From positions 3,947,036-4,011,035 of the forward strand of contig NZ_CP009516.1 of NCBI RefSeq assembly GCF_000970285.1: DNA of 64,000 bases. The letters run 5' to 3'. Of this stretch, positions 19,151 to 28,066 are shown piece after piece. Under the pieces are notes generated by a model, which was given only the letters and a program-made list of their open reading frames with translations, did no database searches and was not told the origin of the DNA. This DNA is from Methanosarcina horonobensis HB-1 = JCM 15518. Lineage in GTDB: Archaea > Halobacteriota > Methanosarcinia > Methanosarcinales > Methanosarcinaceae. A program made the position numbers and the translations under genes. Each line of letters starts with the position of its first letter. Within the stretch, counting starts at the first letter, position 1.

Positions 19151-20926
19151 TTCACTTTTAACTGCAGTTATTCTCGTAGTGACCGAGTCCTTGAGCTTTC
19201 CGTCACTTACTTCAAAGGTTACACTGTAAGTTCCTTCTTGACCTGATGACGGGGTCCAGCTGAATAGTCTGGAATTTCCGTCAAATTTTGCTCCAGTTGG
19301 AAGGCTCGAAGCTGAGTATGTAAGACTATCTCCGTCTTCGTCCGAAGCGGTTACTGTAAAGCTAAGACTTTTTCCTATTTCAACTGTAGCAGCAGGGACA
19401 GAGTTCATTTTAGGCGCGTGGTTTGTTGTCGTAGTTCCTGATCCTGACTTTGAAGCATAGTTAGTGTTTCCGAATGCTCCGATATTAATTCTGTCCCCGT
19501 TATTTTCGGGTTCTTTAGAGTAATCCGATGTTGGGAATCCTGCATCAATACAGGGGGAACTTACAGCATCAGTTACCCAACTGTTACCATTCCATCGTCC
19601 TGCTTTTGATTTAAGATGGTAATCAGTCGAGGATGCAAAAAGAGGATCGAGATGTATGTCTGTTGAGCCTGCCGATAAACCTGAGTAACTTCCTTTTGCA
19701 TTGTTCCAGACATCATTATACTGAAGGGTAGCTGTATATTTTGTGGACGCTATACGGATACCGTACCCTGCACTTGAATCAGCAGAACCGGTATTACAAT
19801 TTATAATTATGTTATTTCTAATTACTGTATTGTACGTATACGATGGAGAAGTCTGATAGATATCTTTCATCAAAATACCATCATGATAACAGCCATCTAT
19901 TACGTTATTTTCAATAAGCGTATTATGGAATCCCTCAACACCTATTCCACCTCCCCAATAACTACCCATGTTCACATGCTTTCCACACTTGGTTATGATG
20001 TTGTGATGCACATATACATCTCTTGCAGCAGTGGGAACAGTATAAGAATTATAACCGTGAACCAGGATGCCAACCATATTGGTATTACTGATCTTATTGT
20101 ACGAAATCTCGATATCGTTCATGTACGGTGAGTTTGTGGTTCTCTGAATCTGGATACCACAGCCACCTGTAGGGGTACCTGGATCAATTACGTTATCATG
20201 AATAGAAATATGATTTGAGTCTGTTATAGTAATTCCATCATTTGTGCGAGAAATAATCGTGTTATTATAGATATTTGCATTGGAAACTTTGGTCAGGTAA
20301 ACACCATTATGGCAACAGCGGTAGATTTTATTATTATATACATTTATGTTTCCGCGCCCCTCTGTATATGCACTATTCAGCACCCTGATACCGTCATTCG
20401 TACCTTCGTGAATGTACATATTTCTAACAGTAATATTATAACAACCATCTAAAAGCATTATTGTATAATAACTTGCCCCGGTAGATACGGACTGGCTGCC
20501 ACTGTTCCCGTCAATTTCAAAACCCTGAATTGTAATGTCGTGAACTCCACTTGAAAGAGGCTCAATTAGTCCGTTATACCTTGCCCATCCAGCATTACTA
20601 GTCAGCTTAACTACGGCATTTGAATCTCCTTCAAGGATTGTATTACTGCCTATCAAAAGGCTGTCATCAATTACATACGTGAAAGGTCCTTTAAGGTGTA
20701 CAGTTGTATATGCCGAGTTTTCTGCCACGAATTTAAGGGCCTGGTTTATCTGTATATGATCATCTTTTCCATCACAGTTATAGTCCCCACTCCCATCTCC
20801 TGCAACATAAACTACCGGTGCTTTACTGGCTGAAGTTGCCGGAATGGTTGCAAGAATAAGGCAAATTGCTAGGAAAAATATTGTAACTTTCCTGTTTAAC
20901 ATCTCAATCACCCTGTAACTATCCAA
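17957..20926 (-). CDS. Disaggregatase-related surface protein, multi-module
   Basis: 989 residues. There is a signal peptide (about 1-34, ending near TSASKAP), then a parallel beta-helix (about 38-440) starting VYVAGDGSGDYNCDGKDDH. A closing segment follows with SPCIDAGFP and INIGAFGNT (about 440-490). Next come an Ig-like/He_PIG domain (about 503-590; NHAPKMNSVP, DEDGDSLTYS) and two disaggregatase-related repeats (about 594-795 and 797-988), each beginning with DNRLREASP and holding GRYRDVMWFN. The M. mazei disaggregatase is an extracellular enzyme that degrades methanochondroitin and releases single cells. This protein has the same architecture and sits next to a polysaccharide locus. It has no C-terminal anchor, so it is likely secreted. 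Whether it is catalytic is not shown by the sequence. Confidence 0.87.
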   Translation of the reverse strand: MDSYRVIEMLNRKVTIFFLAICLILATIPATSASKAPVVYVAGDGSGDYNCDGKDDHIQINQALKFVAENSAYTTVHLKGPFTYVIDDSLLIGSNTILEGDSNAVVKLTSNAGWARYNGLIEPLSSGVHDITIQGFEIDGNSGSQSVSTGASYYTIMLLDGCYNITVRNMYIHEGTNDGIRVLNSAYTEGRGNINVYNNKIYRCCHNGVYLTKVSNANIYNNTIISRTNDGITITDSNHISIHDNVIDPGTPTGGCGIQIQRTTNSPYMNDIEISYNKISNTNMVGILVHGYNSYTVPTAARDVYVHHNIITKCGKHVNMGSYWGGGIGVEGFHNTLIENNVIDGCYHDGILMKDIYQTSPSYTYNTVIRNNIIINCNTGSADSSAGYGIRIASTKYTATLQYNDVWNNAKGSYSGLSAGSTDIHLDPLFASSTDYHLKSKAGRWNGNSWVTDAVSSPCIDAGFPTSDYSKEPENNGDRINIGAFGNTNYASKSGSGTTTTNHAPKMNSVPAATVEIGKSLSFTVTASDEDGDSLTYSASSLPTGAKFDGNSRLFSWTPSSGQEGTYSVTFEVSDGKLKDSVTTRITAVKSESTMSLNEMHDNRLREASPETVLPSNPYIDVGSLSDVGRYRDVMWFNVSEYAGSEISSATLSLYWYYPEGTSRSQDTIIEIYRPASTWNPNYVSWNKKNNGVAWTNAGGDWYDKNGVSQGSTPYATFTIKGSTLPDNKYYQLNVTDLVKEYTSGKYANTGFFIKARSENNNYIAFYSSEAESENQKPKLNITKKASSVTVPANIVNVTLNSVNDNRLREASPDTVLPSHSYIDVGSINSVGRYRDVMWFNLSEHAGSEISNATLSLFWYYPEGTSRPEDTVIEVYRPASAWNPSYVSWNKKNNGVAWTNAGGDWYDKNGVSQGSTPYATFTIKGSTLPDNKYYELDITDLVKEYTSGKYENTGFLIKARSESNNYIAFYSSEVENENQRPVLNMKLKQ

Positions 20927-22436
20927 ATTATTTTGTTAAACGAGGTCGTGCCAGAGCATTGTCCAAGTTAATAAAGAAATTAAGAATTCACAGTTTGTGC
21001 ACAGTTTGTGCCAATTTTTCCCTTAGATTTGGGTCATTTGAATGGATTTCGCAGATAGTATCCACTATCCGGAAATTTAGCACTTTATTTTAAAATTTAT
21101 ATATTAATGATTCGCGACTATCGGTCAGTATATTGAGTAAAATCAATAACTCTCATGCACTTTTGTCTCCTCTTCTCCCTCTACTCCCCCCGGTTTAAAC
21201 TTATGAATGGGTTTTATATCTAGTATACCATTCAACCGTTTGAGGCTTAAAAGAGGCCGAAAGTTTTCTTTAATTAGAGGCTACTGCACAGCGTTTACCG
21301 AGTAAATCGATAACTCGAGCATGTCTAAAATGTAACTAACGAGTACGTTTAGTAGCTTTTACGTTCCTATAAGTCCCCCCTTACTTTAAGTAAAGCTAGT
21401 AATTCACAAGTACTCATCTATATTTTCCATGAAGTATTTGCTACTATACTGAACTAAATTATGAATATAGTTTCGGATTAGATATAGGAAATAACTTCAA
21501 AACACTGATTGTCTATATAAGCCAAGACGATGAGATTTCCACTCCCTCGGAATCATTTTCATCGTAAGTTAGGATTATACAGATATATAACTCTTCAAAT
21601 AATTCGATGCATTTTTCTTCAAGTCCTTACCTTACTCTGATTATGCAGGATTACATTAGGAATTAATTCCTGTTCTTAATTTCCTGCCTAACTAATTAAC
21701 AGTTTTTATACTGTATATAATTACTTGACTATAATCTTTAGGAATGAATCAAAATTCTCGAATTTAATGAAAATTATACTTGAAACATAACCATCGTTTA
21801 ATGTTATAATTTCAGGAAATCAGGTTCTCTTAGAACTTTTATTTCAATATTGATTTTTATTTTGAGATATTTCTGGGATTCAGTTAAGATTTTTAGCTGA
21901 AATTACTTTCTTACAGTCTCCTGTTAAACTCAATTTTCCTAGAAATTTACTGATGTTCAATAAGGAAAATAATATTCTATGGGAATCCATAGAACATTAT
22001 CAATTTCATGGAAAGACAGAATGCTAAATTTCTAATTTTTGCATAACATATATTTTATGATAAGCTTAAAGAAAAAATCGAGATAGGGAATAAGTGATGA
22101 GTTTATGCATACTGTCTATTAGAACCACTAAAAAAGAATTGAAACTAATATAGACGGATACCAATAATATAAAAATAAAGAAATATTCGCTAGCGGAATC
22201 GACTATAAATAGGATTGAACAAAAACGACATGTATATAAAATTAAAACTCAAATTGAAATCAATCACTTGTGGTAAAACCATCTATAAAAATTAATCATA
22301 AGAAATTAACAAATTATTATTGGAAGGATCTTAAGTAAAAAGCTTAGGATCTTTACCACAGCAGATAAAACTAGACAAAAATAGAAATTTATCAGTCATC
22401 TCTGTAAAGAAAGCGAGAAATTGAATAGGTGAAAAA
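20927..22436. other. Long gene-free AT-rich region
   Basis: About 1.5 kb. Apart from the 11-bp repeat near 20990 and a minus-strand TATA-like element near 21080-21106, I see no coding pattern, tRNA or clear hairpin array. It may hold the long control region of the surface-protein gene or decayed sequence. Confidence 0.6.
20990..21011. promoter_or_regulatory. 11-bp tandem direct repeat upstream of a surface-protein gene
   Basis: ACAGTTTGTGC occurs twice in a row (20990-21000 and 21001-21011), 64-85 bases upstream of the minus-strand start at 20926. A TATA-like AT-rich stretch lies further upstream near 21080-21106. The placement suits an operator, but the binding protein is unknown. Confidence 0.4.
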
Positions 22437-22589
22437 ATGAATTTCAGTGAAATTTATTATTACTGTGTTTCAATTGTTATGATTGCTGGTGTACAAACTG
22501 CTTCTACACTTAATTTGAACATAGATCAAAACACGACCGGAAGAATTACGATCAGTTACCAAGCTTCAAATCCAATATTTGGCGGATAA
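22437..22589 (+). CDS. Possible 50-residue secreted peptide or gene remnant
   Basis: A short frame starting MNFSEIYYYCVSIVMIAGVQ and ending NPIFGG. AGGTGA at 22427-22432 is well placed four bases before the ATG. Residues 6-24 look like a signal peptide with a possible cleavage near VQTAS, followed by about 25 polar residues. That leaves either a very small exported peptide or the 5' remnant of a larger secreted protein whose remainder has been lost. No homology is recognised. Confidence 0.4.
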   Translation: MNFSEIYYYCVSIVMIAGVQTASTLNLNIDQNTTGRITISYQASNPIFGG

Positions 22590-23251
22590 AATAATACAGA
22601 AATAGATGTTTCATATTGTTCTCAAAGATTAATTAGTTTTCCAAGGTTGTCTTTCATATCCAACAGTTTTGACTCAAGTTCTCCTTCTTTCTGAGTAATA
22701 AGTTCTTTAATCTACTGAAAACCAAAAAATCTTTTTCATTGAAAATTTTTCGATTTCATTGACATTAATAAATCCAGCGTTAACTTAGGGTTACATTACA
22801 TCTAAAGCGTAGAATAGTATTCCTATGAAGTTCCTTTTTTTAATTTGATTTCCTGCTTTATAATCAGGTTCCTTTTGTTCTATAAATGAAGTTCATCACA
22901 AAAATTAACAAGTATTTTACGAATATTGTTTTGGAGTTCAACATATCAAAATCTCACTATTTATTTTTCAAAATGAAATAAGTTTATTGTCGTGGATTAG
23001 GTTGGAGGTGTTAAAGAAACAATTGAGAAAGCATTCTAACTGAATTTATTGTGTCTATGATAGATATGGAACTGTTTTTTGTGTAACAATAATGGCTTCA
23101 CGATCTTCAATACTCTTTTGATCACCTTCATTTGTAAAAAATGAACTTCAGAAATAAAAAGATTTAAAATAACTATACAAGTAGTAGACATTAAATACTT
23201 TCAAAACCTATTAATTTTTAGGTTAATATATATTCAATAAAGTGTTTTGAT
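22590..23251. other. AT-rich intergenic region
   Basis: About 660 bp with no gene I can support. A sequence near 23222-23235 (GTTAATATATATTC) resembles a TATA box for the gene starting at 23252. Confidence 0.55.
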
Positions 23252-23836
23252 ATGCCCTACCCAGTTGCACATGTCCTGTTCTTTGTATTCTGTGTCAGTG
23301 CAGTAGCAGTCTACGCCACTTTTAGCTCAATTTTTCGCAGGGAACTTTCATCCAGGGATCTAACAGGGCTTTTATTGCTGCTATTTGTAGGCAGTGCAGG
23401 TACGCTGCTTCCGGATATTATGATAGTTTATAATCTGCCTTTTAAAGGTAGTTTCGAACACTGCTGGGCAGGCCCGATAGCGACACACTCATTTCTATTC
23501 AGTTCTACTGCAATCCTGTTCGGAACACTTGTTGGATACGTTGCATACAGGCAGTTTGGAAAAGCGATATACATGGGTCTTTTTGCAGAAGCTGCTTTTC
23601 TTACCCATTTATTGCTTGATGATATAGGAGAAGGTGGTACTGAGTACTTATACCCGATATACAATGGAAAGGTCAGCGTATTTTCACTGATGGACGTAGG
23701 CTTTCAGGAAATCGGGCTTTTGCGTTATATAATAGCATCTTTTATATCGGTTTTTTTTGTTTGCTCCATAATAATGATGGCTCTGGTTGCCCTGGATCAC
23801 CTTGGTTTTGAGTTCAAACATAGACCAGAAAAATAA
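23252..23836 (+). CDS. YdjM-like metal-dependent hydrolase family membrane protein
   Basis: 194 residues with about four to five membrane spans. The conserved polar residues of the DUF457/YdjM family are present: LLPDI near 53, THS near 76, and THLLLDD followed by YLYPI near 112-130. The histidines and aspartates are thought to bind metal, but no substrate is known for the family. A single gene with long spacers on both sides. Confidence 0.75.
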   Translation: MPYPVAHVLFFVFCVSAVAVYATFSSIFRRELSSRDLTGLLLLLFVGSAGTLLPDIMIVYNLPFKGSFEHCWAGPIATHSFLFSSTAILFGTLVGYVAYRQFGKAIYMGLFAEAAFLTHLLLDDIGEGGTEYLYPIYNGKVSVFSLMDVGFQEIGLLRYIIASFISVFFVCSIIMMALVALDHLGFEFKHRPEK

Positions 23837-24034
23837 TCTTTTTCTTCAGCTTTCACCTCATTATTTCTCATTTCATTTTTTTTTAAAAATCTACCAAAGC
23901 ATAAGCTAACTGGTGAAAGCAGTACGCTTAAGTGTTAAGATTTGAGGATAAAAAAATAGAAGAAAGAATTTAAACATTTAAAGATAAGGTATAAAAAATA
24001 TAAATATTCGGAAAGACAGCAGGAGCTATTAAAA

Positions 24035-24559
24035 TCAGGTTTGAAGTTCGCCTACACCTTCGAGCTTTTTAATAACTCTAGCCGGATAACCCAGAGCAAG
24101 GCTGTTTGGAGAAATATCCCGGGTAACTACGGATCCGATGCCTATGATGGAGTTTTCTCCGATCTCGACTCCCTGGGTGATAATACATCCGGGATTCACA
24201 GAAACTCCGCGCCCTATTTTTATAGGAGCCATGGTCCTCGGATATGCCTGTCTTGTGGTCAGGCTGCCTCTTGTATGGGCAGACAGTATACACCGATCAC
24301 CGATTTCTGCATAATCTCCTATTGTGATTAATTCCGGATGAATCCGATCAAAAACAACATTGTAACCGACATATACATTTTTCCCAATATTTACACCCCG
24401 CATTCTATGAAATTTTGCCCTCCAGGAAGGAACCGGAGCATTTGATGCAAGTAGTTCTAAAAGCCAGTTCTTAAAATACTTGAATCCAAACAGGATTTTA
24501 TTACTATGATAATGATCGGCTACTTCCCCAAAAGCGACTTTATCTCTATTAGATATCAT
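24035..24559 (-). CDS. Left-handed beta-helix (hexapeptide) acyltransferase
   Basis: 174 residues. It has the hexapeptide-repeat pattern of maltose/galactoside O-acetyltransferases and WbbJ-type enzymes: GVNIGKNVYVGYNV, ITIGDYAEIGDRC, IGRGVSVNPGC and IGENSIIGIGSVV. The catalytic histidine usually found near the middle would lie in SAHTRGS. GAAGGTAAT precedes the ATG. It is the last gene of the minus-strand set that includes ACP, PP-loop and DUF362 proteins. O- or N-acylation of a sugar is likely. Confidence 0.84.
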   Translation of the reverse strand: MISNRDKVAFGEVADHYHSNKILFGFKYFKNWLLELLASNAPVPSWRAKFHRMRGVNIGKNVYVGYNVVFDRIHPELITIGDYAEIGDRCILSAHTRGSLTTRQAYPRTMAPIKIGRGVSVNPGCIITQGVEIGENSIIGIGSVVTRDISPNSLALGYPARVIKKLEGVGELQT

Positions 24560-24696
24560 AACATTACCTTCACAACTTTGCGGTGAAAAACGTAATTATT
24601 CCACCAATTTCGCCAATGAATACCTCTTTCATGCAGTCGGTCTTTATTACATAAACTAGTACTGATAGTGTAATTGAGTTTGAAATAAACTTTTTG

Positions 24697-25830
24697 TCAG
24701 CTTTTATTCCTGGTTAAAAGCTTTAAAAGCATCGATTTTTTTATCTCCACAGCATCACTGGGACAAAGTTCACGGCAACAATAACACTGGATGCATTTTT
24801 CCTGGTTGATTTTTAATGTACTGCCTGCTTCTTCAATGGCATGCACCGAGCAATTCAAAACACAGGCTTTACAAAGCTTACAGTTTGAAGTATTAATGAA
24901 GGGTTTTACAGTTAACTGAGTCCGAAGTATTCTCATAAGAACAGACGGAACATAAGCAGTAATTCCACCTTCCGGTCTTTTGAACATTACCTTTACCTCG
25001 TCCAGAGGTGTGCCGACAACTTCCGGATGCTCAGTTCCAAACCCTCTTGAAAGTGCGGCTTTGTTTGTAGGAACCTTTATGGGATCGATTCCTATGAGCT
25101 CAGATGCCACAATATCAAGGGCTACGCAGTCGTAACTTGCCATGATAACGCCTGTGGAGATAGGTGTGCCGTTAGAAGGACCATTCCCCTCCATTCCAAC
25201 CACACCGTCCATAACTGAAAGATGAGGCTTGACAACAGAATAAATATCAACAACTGCATTCCCAAAACGGTCACGATCTTCCAGAGCATGTGCCTGCTTT
25301 CTGATTTTTTGAGGGACAGTCCCAAAAAAGTTTTTGACAGCCCCGGTATAGAGTGTCAATTCGTGAGTTTTGAGTTTCGGAAGTGAGATTATCACATCAG
25401 CCTCAAGGACTGATTTTGCAATGTACAGGTGTGGAAACTGTCTGGCACCAGGAACATCAACCCCGGTATACCCTGAAGTCTCAAAGTTTATTAGCTCTGC
25501 CCCGTAGCAGGAGGCGACTTCTTCAATTCCCGATGCTTTGAGTGCCTGCGAAGTGCTCGTAGACCCAGGTCTTACAATCCCTGACCCGTCGCCTATAACT
25601 GGTATACCCCCTGCCTCTGAGACCAGTTCACACATAGCAGAGACTACTGCCGGATGTGTTGTGACAGCATCCTCTGGAGGCCGAATGGCAAGCACATTGG
25701 GCTTAAGCAGTACTCGGCTGCCAGGAGATATAATCTTCTCAAGGCCGCCTATCAGGTTGAGTGATTCTCTGATTGCATCTTTTGCTTTCGAGTAATCGCT
25801 GCATCGAACAATAGAAACCCTTGTATTCAT
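24697..25830 (-). CDS. DUF362 protein with C-terminal 2x[4Fe-4S] ferredoxin domain
   Basis: About 377 residues. The N-terminal 300 residues form the DUF362 domain, with LLKPNVL near 45, TTHPAVV near 60 and KLKTHELTLYTGAVKNFFG near 150. Near 310-365 two ferredoxin motifs follow, CKLCKACVLNC and CIQCYCCRELC, for two [4Fe-4S] clusters. Such proteins are widespread in anaerobes, and their reaction is mostly unknown. ATG 25830 follows an in-frame GTG at 25836; neither has a strong binding site. It is on the same strand as the acyltransferase and PP-loop genes, but with gaps of 137 and 279 bp. Confidence 0.83.
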   Translation of the reverse strand: MNTRVSIVRCSDYSKAKDAIRESLNLIGGLEKIISPGSRVLLKPNVLAIRPPEDAVTTHPAVVSAMCELVSEAGGIPVIGDGSGIVRPGSTSTSQALKASGIEEVASCYGAELINFETSGYTGVDVPGARQFPHLYIAKSVLEADVIISLPKLKTHELTLYTGAVKNFFGTVPQKIRKQAHALEDRDRFGNAVVDIYSVVKPHLSVMDGVVGMEGNGPSNGTPISTGVIMASYDCVALDIVASELIGIDPIKVPTNKAALSRGFGTEHPEVVGTPLDEVKVMFKRPEGGITAYVPSVLMRILRTQLTVKPFINTSNCKLCKACVLNCSVHAIEEAGSTLKINQEKCIQCYCCRELCPSDAVEIKKSMLLKLLTRNKS

Positions 25831-26109
25831 AATCACACATTTGTATGTTAAAGAAGTTTATGTAATTATAATTACTCTATTTACTCCATATCTGAAAAAA
25901 CGCTATCTTCTTTACTGGCCGGAAAGGATGAGATGATAGTATCATCCTGATAGAAGAAAAATTCAAGAGGTTCTGATTCAGAGAAAAAGGAAAATCTAAG
26001 GGGTAAAGCTGAATCAACTCCACCTGTGACCTCTTAAAATTGCTCCTTTTTTATTAAATCTTACAACCCGATCGGGCTGTAACTCCGGATCAAACATCAG
26101 CTAATATTT

Positions 26110-27126
26110 TCAAGAAATTTTTATATCCAGTTCAAGCTTCTTTGCAGCTTCTTCTATCAGTGGCCGCGAGAGTTCCTGGTTAATTTTTTCAAGCCCCTCT
26201 TCCCTGGACATTTCCCCGCTCCGGACAAGTCCTGCTATATCAAAAGTGTATGGATGGAACCCATATTTATCCAGATGGTTATAGCAGGCGAAAGCGTTCA
26301 ATGTACAGTTCGTTGAATTACTGTCATTGATGCCGGGTTGTTCCCATCCAACCTTCAAAAGCGTATCCAGCACTTTATCTTCGCTGTATTCCCATAAACA
26401 GAGTGGGTGCAGGATACTTAGAGCAGTATCTTCTTTGTTTTCGATAATCTCTTTTTTGAGAAGGAATAACTCATCCTTATCGTCGACACCTATTTTTTCA
26501 AGCTGCTTTTCAAAAAGATTCCTTGACCATAGTAGGAAATTACGTGAGAGGTTAATTATAGGATTTGGAGACTGTCCGCCTGTGAAAGCAAAGACAATAA
26601 AAGGTGCCTTCTGAACAATAGCCTGTTCTATCAGTTTCTGTTTGATGATAGTTATACAGATATTGCATATATCACTTGCCCGATATTTAGCGAACTTGGG
26701 AAACGCATCATAAGACTCAGCCGCTTTTCGGAATGTGTTGTAGAGAATTTTCTTTTCCATTGTCAACATAAAATAATCGGAACCTGTGATCTCACAGATC
26801 TTTCTGGCGTTTTTTACTGCGCCTTCGGAGATGAACCCATTATCAAACTGGACAGCAAGCACTTTCAGGAAAGGATAATCTTGTTTGAGCTTGTAAAGTG
26901 TATATGAGGAGTCTTTTCCTCCAGACAGGGCATAAATAACATCATATTTACCTTTTCCTCCATAGTCCTCAAAAAGTTTTTTAATTTTTGCCAGATATTC
27001 ATCCTTTTCCTGTGAGGATAAAGGAGTATATGTCTCACAAAAATGACAGAGCTCAGTTTCTGTATTAATGTTTATACCTGGAATATCCGAATCCAGAATA
27101 CACTTTTTACATACTAGCTTTGACAC
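26110..27126 (-). CDS. PP-loop ATP pyrophosphatase (WbpG/N-type superfamily)
   Basis: About 338 residues from the GTG at 27126. This start has GGAGG (complement of CCTCC, 27136-27140) nine bases upstream. The frame stays open to 27192, but those extra residues only read the end of the upstream AMP-ligase out of phase. The protein begins with a possible zinc site (CKKC...CHFC). Then comes the ATP-binding PP-loop SGGKDSS near residue 70 and a CNICITIIKQK segment near 165. Relatives adenylate a substrate before adding sulfur or nitrogen, such as the WbpG-type sugar amidotransferases. Together with an ACP and an adenylating enzyme it may amidate or thiolate a small molecule or sugar. The substrate is unknown. 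Confidence 0.75.
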   Translation of the reverse strand: MSKLVCKKCILDSDIPGININTETELCHFCETYTPLSSQEKDEYLAKIKKLFEDYGGKGKYDVIYALSGGKDSSYTLYKLKQDYPFLKVLAVQFDNGFISEGAVKNARKICEITGSDYFMLTMEKKILYNTFRKAAESYDAFPKFAKYRASDICNICITIIKQKLIEQAIVQKAPFIVFAFTGGQSPNPIINLSRNFLLWSRNLFEKQLEKIGVDDKDELFLLKKEIIENKEDTALSILHPLCLWEYSEDKVLDTLLKVGWEQPGINDSNSTNCTLNAFACYNHLDKYGFHPYTFDIAGLVRSGEMSREEGLEKINQELSRPLIEEAAKKLELDIKIS

Positions 27127-27576
27127 GTTTGTATTCCTCCATGATGGATCGGTTGGATATTTTCCCGTTCTCGCTAGATGGGAAATGATCAATCAACAGT
27201 ATTTCTCTTGGGCACAGGCAATCAGGAAGGTTTTTCCGACGAAATGCGAACAGAGTTTCGATTTCTGTCCCTTCTGCAGGATTTCCTAAAGAAGGACTTT
27301 TACTGATAGTTGTCCAAGACTGAACCTGGGAAATTCGATTGGCAAAGGGACTGAGATATTTTCTGACCTGTATATGGCCAGGAGTAATTTTGCATATTGT
27401 ATACCAGATTCTGCCAGTATCGCAAATCTACAATGCTTGAAATCCTTGAGGTATGAAGCAATTGCATTTATACCGTTTTCGAGACAGCTACAGGAAATTG
27501 AGTTTTTACCTTCTTCCAGGGCAATGTTTTGAGGAGTTTTTCTGGCACGTTCTGTAATATGCGCATCAGTTTCCAT
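27107..27576 (-). pseudogene. AMP-dependent ligase with large internal deletion
   Basis: The first 96 codons from ATG 27576 match the start of adenylate-forming enzymes (ARKTPQNIAL, YLKDFKHCRFAILAESG, ISVPLPIEFPRF), then hit a stop near 27288. In another phase, from about 27294 to 27107, the DNA encodes the C-terminal end of the same enzyme class: IETLFAFRRKNLP, PREILLIDHFPSSENGKIS (with the catalytic Lys of the last domain) and REY-like end residues. About 330 residues, including the ATP-binding P-loop and the adenylation core, are missing. The gene is therefore a deletion remnant, with GAAGTGAAA as ribosome site. The ACP upstream and PP-loop gene downstream remain intact. Confidence 0.8.
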
Positions 27577-27591
27577 ACATTTTCACTTCTT

Positions 27592-27837
27592 TTACTTTAC
27601 CAGTTTATGTATCATATTACTGATTCCCTGTAGCGTGTCAAAATTTTCAGGTGTCAACATGTCTTCTGGAATTTCGATAGAGTATTTCTCAGTGATGTAA
27701 TCAATCAATTCAAGCAGACCAATAGAATCTATAATGCCGTTTTGAGTAAGAGAATCACTATCTTCCAAGTGAGTTTCCTTATCCATAAAAGAATTAGCCT
27801 TCAAATAATCAATTATACACTCTTTTATCTGTTCCAT
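27592..27837 (-). CDS. Acyl carrier protein / carrier domain
   Basis: 81 residues, a free-standing phosphopantetheine carrier. NGIIDSIGLLELI at about 33-45 holds the attachment serine (DSI/DSL motif), and the acidic helices around it fit the family. GGAGAG precedes the ATG. It is followed 16 bases later by the remnant adenylating enzyme, which would originally have loaded it. It could carry an acyl or aminoacyl group for the PP-loop protein or acyltransferase downstream. A phosphopantetheinyl transferase is not visible in this window. Confidence 0.85.
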   Translation of the reverse strand: MEQIKECIIDYLKANSFMDKETHLEDSDSLTQNGIIDSIGLLELIDYITEKYSIEIPEDMLTPENFDTLQGISNMIHKLVK

Positions 27838-28066
27838 GTTTTATACTCTCCGTCACTTTTACTTAGTGGGCCATAGACGGTCGTAATTGCACTCAATAAA
27901 ATTAATTCTATATTAATTCAATGTATTTCTATAATTAAAAGATAAACCTAGATTTTTAATTGTAAAGTATTTTTATACTGTCAAGTTTGTGGAACATATT
28001 TAGTATAGATTACAATTAGAGAGTACATTCATGATAAAAAAGTGGGAAGTTATAATATTTAAAAGT

